Shown piece by piece: positions 1 to 8,470 of a stretch of DNA of 64,000 bases. Numbering within the stretch: position 1 is the first letter of the stretch; each line of letters begins with the position of its first letter. The notes beneath the pieces are model-generated. The model ran no database searches and was not told the DNA's origin. It saw only the letters and a program-made list of their open reading frames with translations. A program made the position numbers and the translations under genes. This stretch comes from Aliidiomarina shirensis (GTDB taxonomy: Bacteria > Pseudomonadota > Gammaproteobacteria > Enterobacterales > Alteromonadaceae), in NCBI RefSeq assembly GCF_003987345.1, contig NZ_PIPP01000002.1, forward strand, positions 1 through 64,000, read 5' to 3'.

Positions 1-118
1 TTAGCTAGTGATTCCCCTTACCGGGCTCACAGAGGACTCACACCTCCAAGTCATCCTGCCAGCACCACCTGCACAGGAACAGCGCCTGTCAAGGCGCTAC
101 GCGCCGTGCCCGGCGCAC
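1..118 (-). mobile_element. 5' end of a probable group II intron (partial)
   Basis: Read on the minus strand from 118 downward, the sequence opens with GTGCGCC, matching the GUGYG start typical of group II introns. It continues through a hairpin (AGCGCC/GGCGCT) and a GGAGG...GAGTCCTC element, and then AAGGGGAATCACTAGC, which resemble domain I of bacterial group II introns as I know them. It begins 3 bases after the T-run of the rplS terminator; insertion just past intrinsic terminators is the known habit of class C introns. The reverse transcriptase/maturase and domains V-VI would lie outside the window, so the class and integrity cannot be judged. Confidence 0.68.
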
Positions 119-121
119 CAC

Positions 122-149
122 AAAAAAAGGCCCCGGAGGGCCTTTTTTA
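122..149 (-). terminator. Intrinsic terminator of the rpsP-rimM-trmD-rplS operon
   Basis: GGCCC and GGGCC arms around a four-base loop are flanked by an A-run and a T-run, so the hairpin can work in both directions. It sits 15 bases beyond the rplS stop and directly before the intron-like sequence. Confidence 0.85.
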
Positions 150-164
150 TGCTCGAAGAGAAGC

Positions 165-524
165 TTAACCAAGCTTTTCTTTGATACGAGCAGATTTACC
201 GCTACGCTCACGTAGATAGTACAGTTTCGCACGGCGAACAGCACCACGACGTTTCACGGTGATACCCGCGATAAGTGGGCTGTGCGTTTGGAAAGTACGC
301 TCAACGCCTTCACCGTTCGAGATTTTACGAACTGTAAATGCACTGTGTAAACCACGGTTACGGATACGAATTACAACGCCTTCAAAGGCCTGTACACGCT
401 CACGCTCACCTTCTTTAACCTTTACATTGACGACAACAGTGTCACCCGGAGCGAACGCCGGGAGATCTTGCTTTAGCTGCTCATCTTCAAGCAACTTAAT
501 AATATTCTTGCTTACTTTAGCCAT
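165..524 (-). CDS. rplS: 50S ribosomal protein L19
   Basis: Ribosomal protein L19 lies at the interface of the large and small subunits. The 119-residue basic protein matches the family along its length: an N-terminal helix (about 1-20), then an SH3-like barrel containing [24 protein letters not shown] and the conserved [13 protein letters not shown] stretch. The E. coli protein is 115 residues. The ATG is preceded by GGAGAA with 4 bases of spacing. It is the last gene of the classic rpsP-rimM-trmD-rplS operon, 31 bases after trmD, and is closed by a strong terminator. Confidence 0.97.
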   Translation of the reverse strand: MAKVSKNIIKLLEDEQLKQDLPAFAPGDTVVVNVKVKEGERERVQAFEGVVIRIRNRGLHSAFTVRKISNGEGVERTFQTHSPLIAGITVKRRGAVRRAKLYYLRERSGKSARIKEKLG

Positions 525-555
525 GATTTTCTCCGCCTAGATTATACTACCCGAG

Positions 556-1332
556 CTAATCCTGCTGCTGCGAATCGATACTTTCGATAAATGCATCTAG
601 CAGTTTTTGCTGCTCGTCAGTCAGAGCTAGGTTATTTAAGAGTTCAGGTCGCCGCTGCCACGTTCGCCCTAGGGCTTGTTGCAACCGCCACCGCCTTATT
701 TCTTCGTGGTTACCGCTAAGTAACACCGACGGAACCTGCTTGCCGTTCAAAACTTCAGGCCGTGTATAATGTGGGCAATCTAATAATCCATCAGCGAAAG
801 AATCTTCCGTTGCTGAATTTTGATGCCCCAAAACACCTGGCACTTCGCGCGCTAACGTATCAATCATCACCATTGCTGGGAGCTCACCGCCGCTGAGAAC
901 AAAATCCCCAATCGACCACTCTTCATCAATATCGGTTTCGATCACACGTTCATCTATACCTTCATAACGACCCGCAACTAGCACCAACGCTTTATGTTGA
1001 GAGAGTTCGCGAACACCTTGCTGATCTAACTTGCGGCCTTGCGGCGATAAGTAAATCACTTTTGGTTCCACGCCAGCTTGTTGCTGAACTCCTACTTTGG
1101 CATCGCGTATTGCGGCACGTAGCGGAGCAACCATCATCAGCATTCCGGGGCCACCGCCATAAGGGCGATCATCCACGGTGCGATGGCGATCTGTTGCATA
1201 ATCTCGTGGGTTCCAAGGGGTTACCGAAAGTAAGCCTTCTTGTACCGCCCGCCGAGTTACGCCGTATTCAGTAATCGCACTGAACATTTCCGGAAAGAGA
1301 GATACAACTCCCACATGCAAACTAGCAGCCAT
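556..1332 (-). CDS. trmD: tRNA (guanine-N1-)-methyltransferase TrmD
   Basis: TrmD methylates G37 next to the anticodon using S-adenosylmethionine, which prevents +1 frameshifting. The 258-residue sequence has the SPOUT trefoil-knot motifs: YGGGPGM at about 58, [10 protein letters not shown] at about 121 and [15 protein letters not shown] at about 140. The C-terminal helical domain is complete. The start overlaps the rimM stop by one base (TAATG), the usual sign of coupled translation. No strong Shine-Dalgarno is visible, so coupling to rimM probably matters. Confidence 0.97.
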   Translation of the reverse strand: MAASLHVGVVSLFPEMFSAITEYGVTRRAVQEGLLSVTPWNPRDYATDRHRTVDDRPYGGGPGMLMMVAPLRAAIRDAKVGVQQQAGVEPKVIYLSPQGRKLDQQGVRELSQHKALVLVAGRYEGIDERVIETDIDEEWSIGDFVLSGGELPAMVMIDTLAREVPGVLGHQNSATEDSFADGLLDCPHYTRPEVLNGKQVPSVLLSGNHEEIRRWRLQQALGRTWQRRPELLNNLALTDEQQKLLDAFIESIDSQQQD

Positions 1333-1892
1333 TAGAAATCAGCTGGCCAATCTACCGTTATCCGGCCTTCTTCTGCATCAACCTTCACAATGTACTGTGA
1401 TTGTAAAAACGGAATTAGGCGTTCACGTTTACCAAACGCATCGTTATGGTTGGCTGTTACTACCAAGACATCATTCGCCACGGTAGATAACAGATGACTC
1501 ACAGTGCCCATATCGTAATTTTCAGTATTTACAACACGAAGCCCTACAAGATCACGCCAATAAAATTCATCTTCTGCAAGCTCCGGCAACTTTGCTGCCG
1601 GAACGGCGATTTCCAAACCCGTATACTGCTGTGCAGTATTTCGGTCTTGAATATCCGCCAAACGTGCTACCAGATCTTTGTTATGCCAACGCCATTGGCT
1701 CACTTCGATCTCGCGCCACTGCCCATTGCGGCCAATTAGCCACGGGCTGTAATCGAATATGCCTTCTTGATTCTCAGTGTAAGCATTAATGCGCACCCAT
1801 CCTTTGATTCCGTAAACTGCACCAATGGTGCCTACTACTACGTTCTCATTATCTTGAGTTTGCTGTTCTGCCATTGCTTGAGATTCACTCAT
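1332..1892 (-). CDS. rimM: Ribosome maturation factor RimM
   Basis: RimM assists 30S subunit assembly by binding S19 near the 16S rRNA 3' domain. The protein (186 residues) has the N-terminal RimM barrel ([17 protein letters not shown], about 21-37) and a C-terminal PRC barrel with [11 protein letters not shown] and the terminal ITVDWPADF. The family usually has 170-185 residues. An alternative ATG six codons in (MAEQQTQ) is possible because the first residues are not conserved. It lies between rpsP (25-base gap) and trmD (one-base overlap). Confidence 0.95.
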   Translation of the reverse strand: MSESQAMAEQQTQDNENVVVGTIGAVYGIKGWVRINAYTENQEGIFDYSPWLIGRNGQWREIEVSQWRWHNKDLVARLADIQDRNTAQQYTGLEIAVPAAKLPELAEDEFYWRDLVGLRVVNTENYDMGTVSHLLSTVANDVLVVTANHNDAFGKRERLIPFLQSQYIVKVDAEEGRITVDWPADF

Positions 1893-1917
1893 ATTCAGTT
1901 GTGTACCGGTTTGTTGA

Positions 1918-2166
1918 TTACGCAGCTTTACGCGCGTCTTTGATCAACTTAGCTACGCGCTCAGAAAGTTGTGCGCCTTGACCTACCCAGTGTTCAACAC
2001 GGTTTAGATCTACACGTACTTTTTCTTCCTGGCCACGAGCTACCGGGTTAAAGAAACCGACATTCTCAATGAAACGCCCATCACGAGCGTTTCGGCTGTC
2101 GGTAACTACCATTTGGTAGAATGGACGCTTTTTAGCGCCACCCCGTTGTAATCGAATGGTTACCAT
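1918..2166 (-). CDS. rpsP: 30S ribosomal protein S16
   Basis: S16 is a small-subunit assembly protein. The 82-residue sequence starts [20 protein letters not shown], which is diagnostic, and contains the conserved [14 protein letters not shown]. The length matches E. coli S16 (82). An AGGA lies 9 bases before the ATG. It is the first gene of its operon, with a probable promoter at 2242-2269 in the gap after ffh, so S16, RimM, TrmD and L19 are likely co-transcribed and growth-rate controlled. Confidence 0.97.
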   Translation of the reverse strand: MVTIRLQRGGAKKRPFYQMVVTDSRNARDGRFIENVGFFNPVARGQEEKVRVDLNRVEHWVGQGAQLSERVAKLIKDARKAA

Positions 2167-2241
2167 TACCGTTATCCTATCTTTTTCAATGTTTTCAAAG
2201 GTTAAAGAAACCCACCCGACACTAGGTCAGGGGGCTGCATT

Positions 2242-2269
2242 ATTCTACGTATTTTTCGCGTAAACGCAA
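2242..2269 (-). promoter_or_regulatory. Probable sigma-70 promoter of the rpsP operon
   Basis: On the minus strand TTGCGT (2264-2269) and TAGAAT (2242-2247) are separated by 16 bases. Downstream of the -10 the sequence is GC-rich (GCAGCCCCC), as in stringently controlled ribosomal promoters. It is called by eye from two hexamers. Confidence 0.5.
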
Positions 2270-2295
2270 GTAAAACTGAGGGTTTGAGCAGATTC

Positions 2296-3660
2296 TTAAC
2301 GGCCGGGGAACATTCCCGGAGGCATTTTGCCACCCATTTGCCGCATCATCTTCGCCATTCCGCCGCCTTTCATTTTCTTCATCATTTTTTGCATTTGCAA
2401 AAATTGCTTCAGTAATTTGTTCACATCTTGCACCTGCACACCAGAGCCAGCAGCAATTCGGCGTTTCCGTGAGCCTTTAATTAAATCTGGATGCTCACGT
2501 TCTTTTGGCGTCATCGAACTAATAATCGCTTCCATACGAACCGTTACTTTATCGTCCATTTGCCCTTGCATTTTTCCGGCCATTTGGCCCATGCCTGGCA
2601 ATTTATCCATTAACCCCATCATGCCGCCCATGCTGCGCATTTGCTGCAACTGCTGACGAAAATCCTCGAGGCTAAACTTACCGCTCTTCATTACCTTCTT
2701 GGCAACTTTCTCGGCTTCCGCCCGATCTACTTTCGATTCCACTTCTTCAATAAGCGAGAGTACATCGCCCATACCTAGAATCCGTGAAGCCACACGATCA
2801 GGATGGAACGGTTCTAATGCATCATTCTTTTCACCAACCCCTAAAAACTTGATTGGTTGGCCAGTGATATAACGAATAGAAAGCGCGGCACCACCGCGCG
2901 CATCACCATCAACTTTGGTTAATATCACCCCGGTTAAAGGCAGTGCTTCACCGAAGGCTTTCGCCGTATTCGCCGCATCTTGCCCGGTCATGGCATCCAC
3001 AACAAACAAGGTTTCGATAGGCTTAATGGCCGCATGTAGCGCTTTAATTTCTGCCATCATGGCTTCATCAATCGCTAATCGGCCAGCCGTATCCACCAAC
3101 ACTACATCAATGAATTTCTTGCGCGCATAATCAATCGCCGCGTTCGCGATATCTACTGGCTTCTGATCAATGCTCGATGGGAAGAATTCCACATCAACAT
3201 CGGCTGCCAAACGTTCCAGCTGCGCAATTGCTGCAGGGCGGTAAACGTCGGCGCTCACTACTAAAACTTTTTTCTTCTGCTTTTCTTTCAAGAAACGCGC
3301 AAGTTTGCCCACACTGGTGGTTTTACCCGCACCTTGTAAGCCCGCCATCATCATTACCGCTGGCGGCTGTGTGGCTAAATTCAGTGGCGTATTGGCTTCG
3401 CCCATCGCCGCTTCTAATTCTGCCTGCACGATTTTCACGAAAACCTGGCCCGGGTTCAGGTTTTTATTTACCTCAACACCCAGTGCCCGCTCTTTCACTT
3501 TGCCAATAAATTCTTTTACAACCGGCAGCGCCACATCCGCTTCGAGCAACGCCATGCGCACTTCGCGTAAGGTATCTTTAATATTATCTTCGGTTAATCG
3601 CCCGCGTCCGCTGATATTGCGTAAACTTTGCGATAAACGATCGCTCAGGTTTTCAAACAT
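2296..3660 (-). CDS. ffh: Signal recognition particle protein Ffh (SRP54)
   Basis: Ffh binds 4.5S RNA and signal sequences of nascent inner-membrane proteins and docks with FtsY. Domains in order are N (about 1-85), the G domain GTPase with GLQGAGKTT at 107-115, DTAGR near 190 and TKVDG near 248, and a methionine-rich M domain (about 330-454) ending in a stretch of MGG/MKK repeats. The length of 454 residues is close to E. coli (453). It is divergent from ypjD, the same neighbourhood as in E. coli. A TATAAT at 3690-3695 on the minus strand may be its -10, but no clear -35 is visible. Confidence 0.97.
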   Translation of the reverse strand: MFENLSDRLSQSLRNISGRGRLTEDNIKDTLREVRMALLEADVALPVVKEFIGKVKERALGVEVNKNLNPGQVFVKIVQAELEAAMGEANTPLNLATQPPAVMMMAGLQGAGKTTSVGKLARFLKEKQKKKVLVVSADVYRPAAIAQLERLAADVDVEFFPSSIDQKPVDIANAAIDYARKKFIDVVLVDTAGRLAIDEAMMAEIKALHAAIKPIETLFVVDAMTGQDAANTAKAFGEALPLTGVILTKVDGDARGGAALSIRYITGQPIKFLGVGEKNDALEPFHPDRVASRILGMGDVLSLIEEVESKVDRAEAEKVAKKVMKSGKFSLEDFRQQLQQMRSMGGMMGLMDKLPGMGQMAGKMQGQMDDKVTVRMEAIISSMTPKEREHPDLIKGSRKRRIAAGSGVQVQDVNKLLKQFLQMQKMMKKMKGGGMAKMMRQMGGKMPPGMFPGR

Positions 3661-3849
3661 ACTATCTTCCTGTAAGCCGAGTTTCGGGTATTATAACGGA
3701 ATGAGGTTGGGTTTGGTGATTTACAAGCCTATACTCTTCCTTTATTTTGATATTTTCCGCGTATTTTTCTTACGCCGCGTTCAATTACGCGAAATTTTGC
3801 GCTTTATTTGCGAAAATTGCGTTAACTGATAACAAGGATTTAATTACTA

Positions 3850-4641
3850 ATGCTCACAGCGTTCACTACATTTAGCATTGTGGCCTATTTAGTTGCTGGC
3901 TTTCTGGTGAGTAAGCGTATCAGTTCACCGCAGAAGATGCAGCGGCGCACCCTTATTATTTCAATATTGGCCCTGATTGGCCACTTCGTAGTGGTAGCCA
4001 CTGTTTTAACGGAAACTGCATTAGTAAAAATAAACTTGTTCACTACCTTAGCCATCATTACGTGGCTTATTTGTCTATTTAATAGTTTACGGGGTGAACA
4101 ACCCGCGAGCCTCTTGCTACGGCCATCTATTTTTGCACTCGCTGCGATGAGCTTAGTCGCCTTGTATATCGTGCCCGCTGATGTTGGTCGGCCATTAGAA
4201 ATGACCCCAGTATTCGCACTACACATCAGCTTAGCCTTGTTAGCATCGAGCATTCTTACATTAGCTACATTATATGGTGTGCAATTGCTTTACGTGAATC
4301 GGCTACTGAAAACCCATAGCGTAAAAGCAGTTTCCGAGCGCATGCCTTCGTTGATGTCTGTAGAGCAATATTTTTTCCGCTTGCTCACCGCTGGTACCGT
4401 GTTACTTACCTTCGCTATCATTGTTGGCTTTTTCTACCTTGATGATATTTTCGCCCGTGGTCAGCTACACAAAACTATTTTCTCATTGGCTGCGTGTTTA
4501 AGTTTCGGTGCCATCGTTGTTGTTCACCACTGGCGCGGGCTACGTGGCCGCATTGCGGTGTACTACACCATAGTTGCTAGCGTACTATTAGTGCTTGGCT
4601 ACTTTGGAAGCCGCTTTGTACGTGATATTATCATTAGCTAA
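3850..4641 (+). CDS. ypjD: CcsA/YpjD-type inner membrane protein
   Basis: This is a polytopic membrane protein of the cytochrome c assembly (CcsA-like) family as found in YpjD. The 263-residue chain has about eight hydrophobic segments separated by short basic loops (for example SKRISSPQKMQRR at about 20-32). No heme-handling WWD signature is evident, so a role in cytochrome maturation should not be assumed; the E. coli homologue has no well-settled function. Position between ffh and a CNNM-family gene matches the enterobacterial order ffh-ypjD-yfjD. An AAGGA lies about 12 bases before the ATG. Confidence 0.85.
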   Translation: MLTAFTTFSIVAYLVAGFLVSKRISSPQKMQRRTLIISILALIGHFVVVATVLTETALVKINLFTTLAIITWLICLFNSLRGEQPASLLLRPSIFALAAMSLVALYIVPADVGRPLEMTPVFALHISLALLASSILTLATLYGVQLLYVNRLLKTHSVKAVSERMPSLMSVEQYFFRLLTAGTVLLTFAIIVGFFYLDDIFARGQLHKTIFSLAACLSFGAIVVVHHWRGLRGRIAVYYTIVASVLLVLGYFGSRFVRDIIIS

Positions 4642-4724
4642 TCGGCTAAAATGATGCGTTAGGCTTGACTTCGCCACTGCTATCCCTACATTAAGAGTCT
4701 TACTATAAACCACAGGGTTCTCTC

Positions 4725-6017
4725 TTGAACGACATAGCTACAAGTACATTATTTCTAATACTTTTTATTCTTATCGTTGTTTCAGGCTATTTTTCTGGCT
4801 CTGAAACCGGAATGATGTCGGTAAATCGCTACAAACTACGGCACTTAGCGCAAGGTGGCGATAAGGGTGCCAAGCGTGTATCAGCGATGCTCGATCGGCC
4901 AGATCGCCTAATTGGTTTGATTCTAATCGGCAATAACTTGGTTAATATCGCTGCCTCCGCAATTGCCACTATTATTGGTATGCGCTTGTACGGTGATTAC
5001 GGTATCGCTATTGCCACCGTTATCCTTACCCTCGTTATTCTAATATTTGCCGAAGTTACTCCAAAAACGATTGCTGCGTTGCATCCAGAACGCGTGGCAT
5101 ACCCAAGTTCGTTGTTGCTCTCGCCGCTAATGAAAATCTTTTATCCATTAGTAGCTACCGTTAATTTTATTACCAACAATATCATGCGCTTATTAGGGAT
5201 AAACCCAAAATCAGCCGGCCGTGATACCTTGAGCGCAGAAGAATTACGAACCGTGGTGCACGAAGCGGGTTCACTCATACCCTCGCGCCACCAAGAAATG
5301 TTGATCAGTATTCTCGATTTAGAAAAAGTTACTGTTGATGACATTATGATCCCGCGCAACGAAATTGCAGCGATTGATATCAACGATGAATTACCGGCGA
5401 TTATTCGCCAGCTCAATCATATGCAACACACCCTAATATTGCTTTACCGCGGTGAAATCGACGATGCGATTGGGTTCTTGCATGCACGTGATGTTTTGCG
5501 CTTGCTTACCCGGACACAAGTAGACCCAGATAAAGCTTCACTGGTGCGCACCGCTCGCGATATATACTTTATTCCGGAAGGCACGCCACTCAATGTGCAA
5601 CTGGTGAAGTTCCAACGCAACAAAGAACGTATCGGCCTTGTCGTTGACGAATACGGCGATATTCAAGGTTTAGTTACCCTTGAAGATATTCTAGAAGAAA
5701 TTGTCGGGGAATTTACCACCACTATTGGCGGCCAAAGCCACGAACACATGGATAAGCAAGCTGATGGCAGCTTTGTAGTGGAAGGCACGGTGAATTTACG
5801 TGATTTAAATCGAGAGTTAAAAATAGAACTCCCCATCGATGGCCCGAAAACCTTGAATGGCTTAATTATTGAAGAGTTTGGCGATATTCCTGAATATCCA
5901 ATGTGTATTCGTATTTCCGGTTACGCTATTGAAATTGTGTCGGTAAATGATAACCGTATTGAGAAAGTTCGTATTCAGCCGCAAACGAAGAAGCGGCGCA
6001 AACTATTAGGCAAATAA
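4725..6017 (+). CDS. yfjD: CNNM/CorC-family membrane protein with CBS pair (YfjD/CorB-like)
   Basis: This is a membrane protein of the CNNM family, implicated in magnesium/cobalt homeostasis. Layout: a four-helix DUF21 membrane domain (about 1-190, with SGYFSGSETGMMSVNR near the start), two CBS domains (about 200-330, containing DIMIPRNEI and LVVDEYGDIQGLVTLEDILEEIVGE), and a C-terminal CorC_HlyC domain (about 350-425). The length of 430 is normal. The start codon is TTG with only a weak upstream GGG. It follows ypjD by 83 bases and ends before a bidirectional terminator. Confidence 0.92.
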   Translation: MNDIATSTLFLILFILIVVSGYFSGSETGMMSVNRYKLRHLAQGGDKGAKRVSAMLDRPDRLIGLILIGNNLVNIAASAIATIIGMRLYGDYGIAIATVILTLVILIFAEVTPKTIAALHPERVAYPSSLLLSPLMKIFYPLVATVNFITNNIMRLLGINPKSAGRDTLSAEELRTVVHEAGSLIPSRHQEMLISILDLEKVTVDDIMIPRNEIAAIDINDELPAIIRQLNHMQHTLILLYRGEIDDAIGFLHARDVLRLLTRTQVDPDKASLVRTARDIYFIPEGTPLNVQLVKFQRNKERIGLVVDEYGDIQGLVTLEDILEEIVGEFTTTIGGQSHEHMDKQADGSFVVEGTVNLRDLNRELKIELPIDGPKTLNGLIIEEFGDIPEYPMCIRISGYAIEIVSVNDNRIEKVRIQPQTKKRRKLLGK

Positions 6018-6049
6018 ATACGGATTTATTGCGCCAACTCGTTGCCAAT

Positions 6050-6081
6050 AAAAAGGGCGTTCTGTAATGAACGCCCTTTTT
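6050..6081. terminator. Bidirectional terminator between convergent yfjD and the SLT-like lipoprotein gene
   Basis: GGGCGTTC (6055-6062) and GAACGCCC (6069-6076) form a perfect stem flanked by an A-run and a T-run. The flanking genes converge on it, so it can serve both. Confidence 0.88.
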
Positions 6082-6104
6082 ATGACTCAAAAATTCGTTA
6101 AGAA

Positions 6105-6785
6105 TTAACCGAAGAATAAACGACGGAACCAGCCTCGGTTTAATTTATCTTCACACTGATTCAGTTGCTGTGCATAAGTAATAGCACGCGCATCCACACG
6201 GCGTGAAACTTGCACCAACCATTCTTTTTGTAAGTACGTTTGGCGCTGATAACCACCCCAACCCTCGTGATAATTCAAATATTGAGCGTAGGCATCCCAC
6301 TTGGAAACACCGTTAATACGCTGTGATTTATCCATAAACCAACCAATGAAATCCATAGCATCGCCAAAGTTATCGCGGCGCGCACGGCGATTTCCGGTTT
6401 CACGAATATAATCATCCCAGGTCATTGTTTTTGCTTGCGCATAACCATAAGCATCACTGATTCGCCCCCACGGAATAAATCCAAGAATATATTTTCGTGG
6501 TGGCGCTGCATTATGTTTAAACGAACTTTCTTGATACATGATCGACATCGGCACGTGAATCGGCACGCCCCACTCTTCATTCATTGATTTTGCAGCGCGC
6601 CACCAATCGCGGCGCTCTTCAAAAATATTGCAGATATTTTCAGGATCTCGTGGTGGTGCGGTTGCGCAACCAGCAGTTATTGCAACCATTGAAAGTACCA
6701 CTAAAGCACGCATCGCAAATTTTTTTCTAGGCAATCGGAACTTTTCCCTATCCACATGTTCAGAGTTAATGTGTAGAGTTTTCAT
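6105..6785 (-). CDS. SLT-like (lysozyme-fold) lipoprotein
   Basis: This is a probable outer-membrane lipoprotein with a soluble lytic transglycosylase-like fold. A hydrophobic stretch at about 26-38 ends in the lipobox ITAGC (lipidated Cys40). YQESSFKHN puts a putative catalytic Glu at 86, and DAYGYAQ resembles the GLMQ element of SLT enzymes. Total length is 226. Enzymatic cleavage of peptidoglycan is inferred, not shown. The n-region of 25 residues is unusually long, but AAGGGA lies 8 bases before this ATG while the internal ATG at residue 25 has no such site. It is 38 bases downstream of gshA on the same strand. Confidence 0.75.
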   Translation of the reverse strand: MKTLHINSEHVDREKFRLPRKKFAMRALVVLSMVAITAGCATAPPRDPENICNIFEERRDWWRAAKSMNEEWGVPIHVPMSIMYQESSFKHNAAPPRKYILGFIPWGRISDAYGYAQAKTMTWDDYIRETGNRRARRDNFGDAMDFIGWFMDKSQRINGVSKWDAYAQYLNYHEGWGGYQRQTYLQKEWLVQVSRRVDARAITYAQQLNQCEDKLNRGWFRRLFFG

Positions 6786-6812
6786 GTGTTAGATCCCTTG
6801 GTAAGTTTGGTT

Positions 6813-6841
6813 AGCGCGCCTTTTTAGGCGCGCTTTTTTTT
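6813..6841 (+). terminator. Hairpin with T-run on the plus strand, overlapping the gshA stop
   Basis: AGCGCGCC (6813-6820) and GGCGCGCT (6827-6834) are followed by eight T on the plus strand. The gshA TAA lies in the loop. In the gshA direction there is no T-run, so as a terminator it would act only on antisense transcripts. Confidence 0.55.
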
Positions 6842-8446
6842 ATCCAATGCGCGTTGAAAATAAGCCGTTAAAAAATCACCAAAACTTCCCGTATCCTTGG
6901 CTTCTATTTCGGCCTGCTCCGCTAATGATTCTGCCGCCATTTTCTGAAAATCAGATTCGGAATAATACTCAAATTCTGAATTCTTTAAAGCATCGCGATA
7001 TTCAACCGCTAAGCGCATACCAACATGTTGGAACATCTTGCTCGCTTCTTCATACATGCGAAACAACTTAGCGGAAAACGTTGCTTCTGGGTCCGTGATA
7101 GCAGGAGCGAAGGTTTGCAGCGCACTATGATATTCAGTAGCTTCATCCTCTAACACGTCGGCTATCTTAGCTAATTCAGCAAACAGGTGCGCTAAACGAT
7201 CTTGCACTGAATGCTCGCCTGCTTCATCTGTAAGTGTTAAGCCTGGCTCACGGCCTCGCAGGACAATTTTGTTCACATTTTTCTCAGTTGCCTGCTGACA
7301 TTCAATATTCAATTCTGGGCTATCGGTGAACAAACAATACAATAAAAATAAATCTAAGAAACGCATTTGTTCGGCGCTAATACCTACCGCCGTAAACGGG
7401 TTCACATCCAGAGCGCGTACTTCGATATACTGAATACCTGCGCGCTCCAAAGCTTGCGTAGGCGTTTCTCCTGATTCAGTTACCCGCTTTGGCCGAATCG
7501 GTGAATAGAATTCATTTTCAATTTGTAGAATATTGGCATTCAATTGTTGCCAATTATCACCATCTTGCACACCAATATTGGCAAACTGCTCGGAACGCGT
7601 GAATACAGCTCGGCGTAAACCTGCCACATAATCGTCCAGCGAATTATAGGTAATTTTTAACGCGGCTTGTTCTTTGTTGGTATAGCCCAAATCGCTCATT
7701 CGCAACGATGTTGCATGCGGAACATACACCATTCCTGAGCTCAACTCATGGAAATTAAGGTCGGCAGAGCTGTGTTTTAGAAAAGATTTACAGAGCACCG
7801 GTGAGGCGCCAAATAGATATGGGATAACCCACGCCCAGCGTTTAAAGTTACGAATCAAACCAAAGTATCGCTCTGAGCGGTAATCGGCGTTGTTTTCCCT
7901 ACCATCCTCGGCGGCCAATAAAGGCCAAAGTTCATCACTCACCGACCAATTAAAATGCACACCTGAAATCGTTTGCATTACGGCACCATAGCGGTGCGTT
8001 AAGCCTTGGCGATAAACCGTTTTCATTGTACCCACGTGCGATTTACCAAATTGAGCTAGGCGAATATCGCTGGTATCGTTCAAATAACAAGGCATGCTCA
8101 AAGGCCACAAATATTCCTCGCCAATATGCTTATAACTAAAGCGATGCACATCGCGCAATTGCGCCAATGTAGTAGGAATAGAGGTGCTAACCGGCGTGAT
8201 GAATTCCATCAACGCTTCGGCATAATCAGTAGTAATCAATGGATGGGTTAAAGTTGCGCCGAGAGCCGCAGGATGCATCGTTGTAGCAAGTTGCCCCTCA
8301 CTGGTAATACGCAGCGTTTCACGCTCGATACCACGGTTCATTTTTGCCAATGCAGTGCGAATTTCTGCGTGCTCGAATTGCTCTAAACGAATGGTTTGCT
8401 TCATTGACAAGGCAACATCCCGGAAATTGTCTGATATGATAAGCAT
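6824..8446 (-). CDS. gshA: Glutamate-cysteine ligase
   Basis: This enzyme catalyses the ATP-dependent first step of glutathione synthesis. The 540-residue protein matches the proteobacterial GshA family: NRGIERETLRI near the N-terminus, PLITTDYAEALMEFITP, YRQGLTHRYGAVMQTISGVHFNWS and the arginine-containing IEVRALDVNPF. E. coli GshA is 518 residues. A second ATG at 8404 (MKQTIRL) is closer to the family start, and neither start has a convincing Shine-Dalgarno; with the kinase gene diverging only 24 bases away, the later start would leave more room for promoters. The last codons form one arm of a GC-rich hairpin. Confidence 0.95.
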   Translation of the reverse strand: MLIISDNFRDVALSMKQTIRLEQFEHAEIRTALAKMNRGIERETLRITSEGQLATTMHPAALGATLTHPLITTDYAEALMEFITPVSTSIPTTLAQLRDVHRFSYKHIGEEYLWPLSMPCYLNDTSDIRLAQFGKSHVGTMKTVYRQGLTHRYGAVMQTISGVHFNWSVSDELWPLLAAEDGRENNADYRSERYFGLIRNFKRWAWVIPYLFGASPVLCKSFLKHSSADLNFHELSSGMVYVPHATSLRMSDLGYTNKEQAALKITYNSLDDYVAGLRRAVFTRSEQFANIGVQDGDNWQQLNANILQIENEFYSPIRPKRVTESGETPTQALERAGIQYIEVRALDVNPFTAVGISAEQMRFLDLFLLYCLFTDSPELNIECQQATEKNVNKIVLRGREPGLTLTDEAGEHSVQDRLAHLFAELAKIADVLEDEATEYHSALQTFAPAITDPEATFSAKLFRMYEEASKMFQHVGMRLAVEYRDALKNSEFEYYSESDFQKMAAESLAEQAEIEAKDTGSFGDFLTAYFQRALDKKKRA

Positions 8447-8470
8447 TAGTGTGCCACATTCATCGGCAAA

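Noticed and set aside
3305-3829. Plus-strand gene of 174 codons opposite ffh
   Set aside because: It is antisense to the conserved Ffh GTPase region, has no domain signal and no ribosome site.
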